From Euphorbia lathyris (taxonomy: Eukaryota; Streptophyta; Magnoliopsida; Malpighiales; Euphorbiaceae): 64,000 nt of DNA. The stretch spans positions 61,524,578 to 61,588,577 of the forward strand of contig NC_088919.1 of the NCBI RefSeq assembly GCF_963576675.1. Reading direction: 5' to 3'. The position numbers and the translations under genes are program-made. How positions within the stretch are numbered: the first letter of the stretch is position 1; the number at the start of each line of letters is the position of its first letter. The notes below the pieces were generated by a model. The model worked only from the letters and a program-made list of their open reading frames with translations, searched no databases and was not told the DNA's origin. Shown in pieces: positions 44,759 to 54,943 of this stretch.

Positions 44759-45090
44759 TTTCTAGGGTTAGGAAGTTGCAGAATCAAGAGATGAAGAGAG
44801 GAAAAAGAGAAATTCATTGTGATTTGGCGAAATGGTGCATATTTCGTGCAATTTAAATGAAGAAAGGAAGATCAAAAGTCTTGAAATCATTAATGCAGGA
44901 GCCAACTTTTTGCGTAACCAAGGAGATAGGGGGAGCGGCTGTTCGCGATGTGGTGGGAAGTGGGAAGGTTAGGGGTATTATGGAAAAGTCACACAAAATC
45001 AGTCTAGATATGTAGTAGGTTGAGTAAATGGGTTAAATATGTAAATGGACCTTCTATTTGACCTAGTTTTGTCATTTTCCCTTGTCAAAT

Positions 45091-46128
45091 AAGGCCTAAT
45101 CAAAAATCATCAATTGAGTTATCATCATATCCTTGTTTTTTGAACCAAGTTATCGTCCTATCCTAAAATCAAAAATTGTGACTATTTGATATGGAATGTA
45201 ATGATCTCTTTGTTAGCTCAAAATATGAACTGTAGTGATCTCTTTGTTGGCTTAAAATGAATTTGAAGAATAGAGTCTAAAACTGTTCAACCAAATAATT
45301 TTCGATGATGACTCAATTGATGCTTTTTGCTTAAAATAAGAACTCAATTGATAGTTTTTGCTTTATCTAGGGACTGATTTATGATTTTGATAGTTTAAAG
45401 TTCTAATTGATTTCGAAGCTTTAATTTGAGGTGCCAAATGAGTATTGTGCCTTTTATAATTTATGGAGAAAAATTACGACAAAAAAATCAAATTTGAATT
45501 TTATTCTATATTTAATAAATTTATAAATTTATATTTTATCATTTCATACTTTTATTTTTAATTTTGTCAAATTAAGTTACTCTTTCTTATTTTCTTATTT
45601 TATTATTCAAAAAGTCATTATTTTGGAAAAAAAAATTGTGAATTACAGATGTATTGTTTTGTGAACTGTATACAGTTTTAAATTCATAAAATTTAACATA
45701 ATAAGAATTTATTTATTTTTGAGTAGGGGCAATTGTAAATATTTACTTCATTCATTACTACTTAATTGGATTTTTTTTTTTTTTTTTGGTTTTACTTTCC
45801 TTTTAACTAAAACAATACATATTTTTTTATATAAGTTGAAGGGGTTATCGAAATATTTTAAAAATTTAAACATCGATCAAATTTTTTACACAATTCAGAG
45901 TAAGCGATTCCCTGTAACTAACATCACTCAAATTTAATATTTTATTATGCTATAAGTAATTATTGGACGGTAAAATTTTTACATTTATGCACATTTTACT
46001 TTCTATTAAATTTTAGAATAAGATTTGTAATAAAATAAAACCAAACTTTAAAATAAGTATAAAAACAAAAAGGAAAAAACAATTGGTTGGAAATAGCTAT
46101 TTTTAAGGAAGTATAACTGCACAGCTTT
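45091..46128. other. AT-rich spacer, nothing recognised
   Basis: Only short frames. A pair of related phrases (GTAATGATCTCTTTGTTAGC and GTAGTGATCTCTTTGTTGGC, near 45195 and 45235) looks like a small tandem duplication. Confidence 0.5.
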
Positions 46129-46155
46129 AAACAATTCTTCAAGATAGCAGTCCGC

Positions 46156-47665
46156 ATGATAGACCTAACACCCCCTGTACCGCCGCCGCCGGCTTCCTCC
46201 CCTCGTTCTACTCCTCCTTCGATTAACGATGTGTCCGGCCACCATACCCCTCCCCATTCGCCTCGATCCTACCGTGATACGGTAAGCATGGAATTTGAGC
46301 AACCCCCAACCAAAACCCCTATCGACCTGCGTGTATCCGGACTTGGAAAAATCGAATACACCAACGATAACCCTTTGCTCCCAAACATCACGATTGCCCC
46401 CCAATTGATTGAAGAATGGACCCAGCCATGGTCGGATGCACTGATTGTAAAGATTTTAGGCCGGAACGTCGGCTTCATAGCTCTTCGGAACCGGGCGTCG
46501 GAACTCTGGAAACCGAAGGGCAAGATGGACTTCATGGATTTACGATTTGGTTTCCACCTGGTGAAGTTTGAACTTGCAGAGGATAGAGACAATGTGATCC
46601 AGAACGGGCCATGGATGGTGCAGGGACATTACTTAATTGTTCGCCTATGGTCGCCTCTCTTCGTCCCATCTACCGCATCGGTGAATTCTACTCTTGTCTG
46701 GGCTCGGTTCCCTGAACTACCACTACACTACTACAACGAGGATTGCCTTATGTTAATAGGCAATTCCTTTGGGAAGGCAGTCAGGGTGGATAAGAATACC
46801 TCTTCCAAGTCACGAGGTAAGTTTGCGAAGGTCTGCGTGGAAGTCGATCTTGCTAAACCTTTGGTTGCACAATTTTGTATCAATGGGGTTTTCTATCATA
46901 TAGAGTATGAAGGGTTGTATGTGGCTTGCACGAAGTGTGGATGCTATAGGCATGTTAAAGAGGATTGCTTATCTAGTGCTCCGGTTCAGCAGGACATTGC
47001 AATTTCAGTTCCTCCAACCCCGCAAGTTGTGTCTCCGCTACAACCCGCCACATCAGTCCAGAATGCCAGGCCTACCGAGAGTATTGGCACCGATGCAAAT
47101 TCAAACACGAATGGGACCTTGATTAACACAGGTATGTCAGCTGAATCTGAAGAATATGGTGTGTGGATGATTGTGCCCAAAAGACCCTATAAACCGCGAC
47201 TGAAGAAACCTGAACCAAATGATCCGCCAATTGACGCCCCTGCCAGTACCCAACCTATCTCCCAACCTGGTCTCAACAAAAAAACAGGTTACCAGAAGCA
47301 AACCCCTACGGGACCCCAAGGGCAAGGCAAGTGTTGTTAATCCGGGTAGCTCTATGTCCAATTCCATATTTTCTTTCAATAGCCCTGCTTTTGACACGAC
47401 TAACGGAAACAGGCCACAAGGATCCAGACCGCCAAGAGCTGATACTCTACAGTCAAGAAATATATTTCGAGAATTATGTGATAATGCTCCGGATGTCTCT
47501 ATGGATATTGACAGAGCTAATAGGGACAAGGAAAACCAGTGTCCAAATGAGCAATCCCCAAGCAGAAATAAGAGAATCCGAGCAGATGTGAGCTTGAAGG
47601 CACCGCTTGGTCCGTGTGATTTGAATGGGAAAGAAGTCCCTGCAGGGATTCCTTTGAAGAAGTGA
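46156..47665 (+). pseudogene. LINE-2 ORF1 (DUF4283, zinc knuckle), one frameshift
   Basis: From ATG 46156 the frame covers a Pro-rich N-terminus, a DUF4283 domain (WSDALIVKILGRNVGFIALR to LVWARFPELPLHYYNEDCLM) and a CCHC knuckle (CTKCGCYRHVKEDC). It then ends at TAA 47338-47340. The adjoining frame, overlapping from 47219, supplies a continuation (KPLRDPKGKASVVNPGSSMS ... EVPAGIPLKK) ending at TGA 47663-47665. The likely break is the A-run at about 47279-47285. Original length about 500 codons; role is nucleic-acid binding in the retrotransposition particle. Confidence 0.82.
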
Positions 47666-47710
47666 TTTATCCCGTTGTGGTCAGTTTGTATCTGTTATCT
47701 TGCTTTTATT

Positions 47711-50700
47711 ATGATTATTACATGGAATTTTTTTGGAGCCGGTGGTAATGAGTTTCACCGGGCTCTTCGTCATCTTATCGATGTGTTTAAACCTGAAGCT
47801 ATCGCTTTGATTGAGCCCCGGCTCCCTTCAACCCGTGCTGAAGAACTGAGAAGGAAACTGAAGTACTCTAATGTTGCCGTTGTGGATACCGAGGGCTTCA
47901 GTGGGGGAATTTGGTTATTCTGGAATGAGGATCTCTTCACTATCCAGATTGTTTCACAGAATCGGCAGTTCCTTCACACTCGGATTACTTGGCGTGGGGG
48001 TCTCTGGCACGGTTTATCTTTTCTAGCTACCTTCGTCTATGTTCGTCCCCAAATGAGTTTCAAGAGGGCTTTCTTCTCTGATATGCTAGGTCTTCAGCAA
48101 ACGGTTACAGATGCTTGGGTTATCCTAGGTGATTTCAATTGTATAAAGAGTTCTGAGGAGAAACAGGGAGGGGCTCCGAGCGTACTGGACAGATGTACTG
48201 TTTTATCTCAATGGATTAACCATATGCAGCTCATCGATATGGGTTTTTCTGGTCCGAGTTTCACCTGGACTCGTGGTTCGTCTCAGTGGACTCGCATTGC
48301 TTGTCGTTTAGACCGGGCTCTCTGCAACCCACAGTTTCGTAATCTCTTCCCTGAAGCAGCTGTAAGGCACTTACCTCGTAATAAATTTGACCACACGCCC
48401 ATCATGCTCTCTCTCCGACCCAAGCTTGCTGGTCCAGTTAACAAACCATTTCGTTTCGAGGCAGCCTGGCTTCAGCACTCGGACTTCCGTCAATTTATGG
48501 TCGCCAATTGGGATGATTCAGCCTGCATTGCTAATGAACTGCAGAAACTAACCCCTGCCTTGCACCGCTGGAACACAGAAGTGTTCGGAAATATTTACTA
48601 TACCAAGAAAAGGCTGCTGAAGCGCCTAGCGGGTGTCCAACTGAGATTGAGTCGCGGCTTTGTGAGAGGCCTGTTCCGTCTTGAATCCAAGCTCTTGAGA
48701 CAAATTAACGAAGTTCTACTGCAAGAGGAGACTTTATGGTTTCAGAAGTCACGTGTAAGATGGCTATGCTATGGGGATAGGAACACATCCTTCTTCCATA
48801 CATCTACGCTGATTCGCCGTCGCCGCAACAAAATTGAGGGGCTTCGTGATGCTTCAGGGGTCTGGAATTGGGATAGTTCGGAGGTAAAAATGATGGTATT
48901 CAATTACTTTTTGGATCTGTATACAGAGGACAGAGCCGTGCGCCCAACACTGGGAACCAGGACCCACTTTCCCTCTATCTCTACTTCTGAGAGTATGAGA
49001 ATGGTGGCGCCTTTCACAAATGAGGAAGTTAAGTCAGCCATGTTTAACATGGGCCCTTTCAAGGCTCCTGGACCTGACGGGTATCAAGCTTGTTTCTATC
49101 AGAAGCTGTGGTTTCTTCTAGGAAGCCAAGTAGGTGGTGATGTGCAGAACTGCCTTACTACGGGGGAGATTCCTGAGGGATGGAATGACACCTTACTAAC
49201 GGTAATTCCTAAAGTGGATAACCCTGAATACATCTCCCAGTTCTGCCCGATAAGCCTTTGTAATGTCCTTTACAAAACTGTTACAAAATGTATTGTGAAT
49301 AGACTGAAACCCCACTTGAGTCGGCTCGTGAGCCCGATGCAGAGTAGCTTTATGCCTGGCAGGCAAATAACAGATAACGTGATCCTCTTACAGGAAGCAA
49401 TTCATTCATTGAAGAAGAAGAAGGGTCGGAAAGGTGCGATGATTTTGAAGCTAGACTTAGAGAAGGCCTATGACCGGATCTCTTGGCAATTTCTTCATGA
49501 CACTCTGAACAATATTGGCCTGGATATTAAGCTGATTAATCTCATTATGGAGTGCGTTTCCAGCTCTAAACTCCGTGCCCTCTGGAATGGTGACCAACTG
49601 CAGCAATTCAACCCAACAAGGGGACTCCGCCAGGGGGACCCGCTCTCACCTTACTTGTTTGTCCTTTGTTTGGAACGGCTCTCCCATCTGATCATGGATG
49701 CAGTTGCTGATACCTCATGGAAACCAATCCGACTCTCAAGAAGTGGCCCGAAGTTATCCCATGTATTCTTTGCGGATGATATTATGTTGTTGTCGGAGGC
49801 TTCTACAGAACAAGCTGTTATAATCTGAGATGTCCTGCACAAGTTCTGCGAAGCTTCTGGGCAAAAGGTTAGTCTTACTAAATCCCGAGTCTTCTTCTCT
49901 TCAAATATTTCTGACTCAAGGGGAAGTGGAATTTGTGATATTTTTGGTTTCACCAATACTTCGGATCTTGGGAGATATTTGGGTGTCCCGTTACATCACA
50001 ATCGTGTCTCTAAAACTACTTATCAATATGTTCTGGATAGAGTTCACAGAAAGTTGGCGGGGTGGAAGTCTTGTTGTCTGAACTTTGCTGGAAGGGTCAC
50101 CTTGGCTAAGTCAGTTCTGAACGCAGTTCCATCCTATATCATGCAAACCACGCTCCTCCCAATTACTATTTGTAATCGGCTGGACAGCTGCAGCCGTCGT
50201 TTCATCTGGGGGTCTTCGGGAACTAACAGAAAGATCCACTTGGTTAATTGGGGGATTGTGTGTCAGAAGAAGAGGAATGGAGGGCTAGGAATCCGCACGG
50301 CCAGGCAGACGAACCTTGCAATGATTTCTAAACTCACCTGGCAGGTCCTAACATGGAAGGATCAGATTTGGGTCCAAGTTCTTCGTAGTAAGTATGGAGG
50401 AGTGCGAGAGGGTATGTCTCTGTTTGCCTCTAACGCGACTCACTCTCAAACGTGGCAAAGCATAGTTTCGGGGAGCTATGTTCTTGCTAAAGGAATTGGG
50501 AAATTGATCTTCAATGGTCGATCGATGAGGTTCTAGATAGATGTCTGGTGTGGACCCATGGAATTAATCAAGGCAGAGGTTACCCCGGTTCCCTTAGAGC
50601 ACTTGACTCGCACAGTTATTGACTATTGGAAAACAGATGCAGATTGCTGGGATTGGGAAGCACTCCGCCCCCTAGTTAGCGCGACAACCTTATTAAAAAT

Positions 50701-51841
50701 CGCCTCTTTTGCTGTCTGTCCTTCAAGTGAAACGCCGGATACTTGGTTCTGGACTCTGAGCTCAAGTGGTGTTTATACTGTCAAGACCGGTCATGAAGCC
50801 CTTGGTGATCAGAGCAGCACGCCACCGGCTTCTCAGATTTGGAAGTTTATTTGGAGTGTCAAAGCGCCTGAGAAAATCAAACATTTCCTATGGTTGTTGG
50901 GGCATGAGAGCATCTTGTGTAATGTGGTGCGCACTCGACGCCACCTTGCAACCTCTCAAAACTGCACTCGGTGTGGGGGAATTGAATCGGTGGTGCACCT
51001 CCTCCGCGATTGCGGACTGATCCGCGGTTTCTGGCAGCCGATCATACCGACTAGCCTGCACAGTGATTTCTTTTCAGCAAATATCAGCGATTGGGTTCGG
51101 GCTAATCTCGAGTTTGAAGGGTTTTATGGTTCCCTGCGTTGGTCGTTGTTCTTTGCTTGTAGTGTGTGGTGGATTTGGAGATATCGAAACGATTTTGTGT
51201 TTAACGCCACGGAGTTCCCTCAGAATGCCCTCAGTTTCATAAGACGCTTCTGTCAGGAGTTCATTGATGCAAATTCGGACCCGTATTCTATTAATCGTGG
51301 AGCCCCGAGAACTATTTGGGTTTCGTGGAAGCCACCAAGTGTGGGTTGGGTAAAAGTTAACACGGATGGTGCGTGTAAAGGTAACCCGGGTCCTGCCTCT
51401 GCGGGGGGCCTAATTCGTGATGATCAGGGACACTGGTGTGGAGGATTTGGTGCGAATATTGGGTACTGCATGGCAGTGGCTGCAGAACTCTGGGGCATTT
51501 ATTTTGGTTTGCATATAGCCTGGGAGCGGGGCTACAGAAGAGTTATTTTTGAGTTAGACTCCCAAGTGGTCACTCGGTTCATGACTGGTGAGGCCGAGAC
51601 ACACCATCCTTTCGCTTGGTTGATTAAATGATGCTTTGCCTATCGTGACAGGGACTGGGAGATTTCCTTTATCCACAGTTACAGAGAGGGCAATAGGGCG
51701 GCAGACTGGCTGGCGAACTTCGCAGGTTCTTGTTCCTTAGGTCACCATGAGTTTGGTGCGCCTCCTGCAGGCCTCCAGAGGATCCTCACTGAAGACAGTA
51801 GAGGCTCCATGCTAAGTAGAGTGGTTAATTCGTTTTCTTAG
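47711..51841 (+). pseudogene. LINE-2 ORF2, single frame with three nonsense codons
   Basis: One continuous frame from ATG 47711 (MIITWNFFGAGG) to TAG 51839-51841, interrupted only by TGA 49826-49828, TAG 50534-50536 and TGA 51629-51631. Endonuclease: IEPRLPSTRAEELR, LGDFNCI and KFDHTPIML (the usual Ser before Asp-His is Phe). Reverse transcriptase: FKAPGPDGYQACFYQ, LKLDLEKAYDRISW, LRQGDPLSPYLF, FADDIMLLS. Zinc-binding: CTRCGGIESVVHLLRDC. RNase H: KVNTDGACKGNPGP, AAELWGIYF, ELDSQVV, NRAADWLANFAG. All catalytic acids except that Ser-to-Phe site look intact. Confidence 0.92.
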
Positions 51842-51923
51842 TTTCTTTCCTGTTTTTCTTTTTTCCTGCCTGAGCGCATGTGCCTTCCTATTTTTACCAA
51901 AAAAAAAACAATTCTTCAAGATA

Positions 51924-53385
51924 TTGTATGATAGAGATTGGTAAAAAAGAGCTGGAATCTAAAAACTAGAGGGTGCAAACTTTCTGAATTCCACCTCTGG
52001 AGCTTCATCGGAGCTGTGGCGATATAGGAATAATTCTTTAAAGATGACTAAAGAACCATAGCTGACAAATTGGGACCGCGACATGTTCACTCAACTGACA
52101 GCTATTTTCTAACAACCTCATACCAGATTTTCAGCAAGGTTGAGCAGAAATAGTGAGGAGTGGACATCATGGTTGGTAAATTTATTTATAAATAGGAACC
52201 CATATTAGACATTCTCAGTTTTACAATTAATTTCGAGTTCCACTATACTCAATTTTCGAGTTCAACAACTCACTCATTTACGTGCTCAATTCCCTCACCG
52301 GTCTCGATTTGCAATCTAGTGCATTGGACAACCTCAACAACGACCGTTTGGCGTCAAAGCAATAACACGAGTTCGTTAAGTTTGCTTCATAATTTTTGTT
52401 TACATTTTATTCCGTACAAGTTCATGTTCATTTACAAGTTTGGGATAGAACTATTGCCTCATTGACAAATTATTTCGGTTTGTAATTGCTTCTTTTTTTT
52501 TCTTCTAATTTTAATCAAACACATTATAGAGAAAATAGATATAAATAAGAAAAATTTAAAAACTTCTTTGTGTGTAGTTTTTATTTTCAATCCTGCAATT
52601 GGTTTTAATCTAGTTAAATTTATGTTCAGTACAACTAGGAACCTAAAGGAAATTATTTTCTCAATCCTTGCATTTCTCGTCAAATCATTGTGATTCTTTA
52701 TAAAATCAAGTTATTAGGCATATATCTATTCATTTTTATAAACATATTTTGATAATTCATTTCTCTGGCATGCCCGCACACATCTCACACAAACTAAAGT
52801 TGAAAATAGGATATTCTCGTAAAATATCGCCAACAGTAACAAAATCAATTATTTAACGTGTCATGTCATTGAAAACTAACAGCGTTAATCGAAATATTTT
52901 TCTTTGATAGCTGTCAGTGATTGATCCATGATTCATTATTTTCTGCTGATTTATGGGTGCTAAATTGATATTTTTGATGTTTTTATATAAAAAAAATTAA
53001 AAATCCGAACACAATTTCAATAGATTTTTTAACGCTTTCTGGCGATAAGTGGATTCTTAAACCCCCTTTAGATCCGTCCCTATTAGTTGGGTAAAACACA
53101 TGCAATATTTGGTTGAGAAAATTTTTGTGTAAAATTAGAAGTTGGAAAAAGGTGCAAATTTAGACTTAACATTTTTGAAGCATTACAGATTTAGCCTTAA
53201 GGAATGAAGTGTTGCAAATTTAACCCTAATATTTTAGCCTTACATTACCGAAAATTTGAAAAAATTAGTTTTTTTTGTAACATGAAAAAATTAGTTTTAT
53301 TGTTATTTAAATGTCATATTAGACATTCTAAACAAGTTTATCGATAAACTGGACCAGTTTTTACATTTTTGGTTGGTTATTTATA
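51924..53385. other. Spacer with a promoter-like TATA, no gene recognised
   Basis: AT-rich, with short frames only. TATAAATA at 52187-52194, followed by TTCGAGTTC repeats and TTTGGCGTCAAAGC at 52349, could be a solo LTR or old promoter, but no second copy exists here. Confidence 0.4.
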
Positions 53386-53892
53386 GGCTGAATACATCAT
53401 TTGCCCCCTGAACTTGTCCAAAAAGTTTGATTGGCTCCTAAATTTTCAAAATATCCCAATAGCCTTCTCAACTTGCATAAAATGTTCAGTTAGCCCTCTG
53501 AACTTGCATAAAATGTAATAAATTGATCACTCGATCGCAAAAAAAGTAAGTGAAACGTGGAAGATATATTCCACGTATTTTAGAATGTTATTACATAATT
53601 CAAAAATAGATTAAAAATGAAGTTATTACTTGCTCAACTATAAAACTTGTCTTCTCTAATATTAGAACTGCATACCCCGATTTTGATCATTTTACTTTTT
53701 TTAAGACTCGTGCAATACATCTGTCGTATTTAATTTATATTTTTACAACCAAGTGATCAATTGATTATATTTTACGCAAGTTTAGAGGGTTAACTGAATA
53801 TTTTACGCAAGTTAAGGAAGCTACCAGCACATTTTGAAAGTTCAGATAGTCAATCAAGCTTTTTCAACAAGTTCAGAGGGCAAATGATGTTT
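53386..53892. mobile_element. Foldback MITE E (same family as D)
   Basis: GGCTGAATACATCATTTGCC at the left and GGCAAATGATGT at the right. The core matches element D in the opposite orientation (for example CTCTAATATTAGAACTGCAT against ATGCAGTTCTAATATTAGAG). The right terminus is eroded after 53890, and no reliable target duplication remains. Confidence 0.82.
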
Positions 53893-54162
53893 ATAACTAC
53901 GTTAGTAGGGCAATAAACATTTTAGACTTATGGACAAAAAAGAAATTGTGATTAACTTGTATGTTGCATCAAACCAGTTTTTCCAAAATTTCTTTAATGT
54001 CTTGCTGGAATTGATTTTTTAAAAATTGGTATGGTTAAATTTGGTTCATACATTAGGATCAAATATGAACATCAACAAAAAAAAAAAAAAAGTAGGGTCC
54101 AATTTGGCAATTATCACATTTTTATTTTTATTTTACTTTTCCCTGAAAAAAACTTCAAAAAA

Positions 54163-54943
54163 TGAAAAATATATGGAATGTGGGAAGCACAGAGCAAGCA
54201 AGAGTGGTGGTATTTGCAAAGCAAATGTGTGAGGAGAAGCAAAACCCTTAATTTCATCAATTTGTTCTCGTATCCTTCATTTTCTGCCTCTCTTCCTCCT
54301 CATCTCCGTTGAGATAATCTAGAAAGCAACAAGGAAACAAGTGGATTTTGTTTGATTTACATGGATGCATCATGCATGGGGGAGGGTTTCCGATGCAACA
54401 GATGCTGAGATTTTGAGACTCTATCGGAAATATTCGAATTTCCGAACACATCGCTTCCTTTCCTTTCTGCGACGGCGCCGGAGAAAGATAGATTATCTCA
54501 AAGATGAGGTGCATTGCTTGAACGGAGACCAATTTTAAGGTGCTTACTCTTTCACCTTCCTTCCATTACTTATCGCAATTTCAGATCTATTTCATTTTTA
54601 ATTTTTTCATCTGATTTGTCCTTAAATTACTACTTATAATCAATTTTCATCAAATCTAAAGGCGGATAAAAAGGAATTTGTGATAATAACAAACACAAAC
54701 AGTTTCCTAATTCATCTAGGATTCGATTTTCTTTTCTTAACTGTAAAATTTCACTAACCTATTTACGATTTCAATTTTTAATAAATCTATATCTTCTCTC
54801 TCTCGGAAATCAAATCAATCTTACACTAGAACACAGATTTGAAATCCTCATCCTACTCTGAATTTGTTTCGTCCCTGCATACTTATATATACCTGGTATT
54901 TTTTTAGTTTATCTCATCAATTACGAATTTTACTACATCAATT
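54163..54943 (+). promoter_or_regulatory. Upstream region of polygalacturonase copy 1
   Basis: Shares much of its sequence with 60936-61660, so it belongs to the duplicated unit. TATATATA at 54894-54901 lies about 45 bases before the ATG and is the best core promoter candidate. A short decayed frame with RCNRC and TLSEIFEFPN near 54400 is shared with copy 2 (61120) but is not recognised; it may be a scrap of a neighbouring gene or a 5' UTR. Confidence 0.5.

Larger units (their letters stand above)
43302..45081. mobile_element. Mutator-like foldback element G, 1.78 kb, perfect 9-bp TSD
   Basis: The ends start GGGAAAATTATAAAACTGGG and close with the complement (…TTGTCATTTTCCC). TTGTCAAAT is duplicated exactly at 43293-43301 and 45082-45090. 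The TIRs extend about 120 bp (including CTGATTTTGTGTGACTTTCC and its complement). Inside are a 300-bp palindrome (43789-44088), a cluster of TTCGCGAAG-type words and an antisense ORF. No transposase. Confidence 0.88.
46147..51905 (+). mobile_element. Near full-length LINE on the plus strand (LINE-2)
   Basis: An 18-bp target duplication (46129-46146 and 51906-51923) is perfect, overlapping the short A-tail at its right side. ORF1 begins only nine bases after the left TSD, so the 5' end may be slightly truncated or the leader very short. ORF1 and ORF2 order and domains match LINE-1, but the sequences differ and belong to another family. Confidence 0.92.

Noticed and set aside
46147..46155. Internal promoter of LINE-2
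   Set aside because: Only nine bases precede ORF1 after the TSD, so no promoter can be described.
52187..52365. Possible LTR and primer site (TTTGGCGTCAAAGC)
   Set aside because: The match to any tRNA end is too short and no partner LTR is visible.
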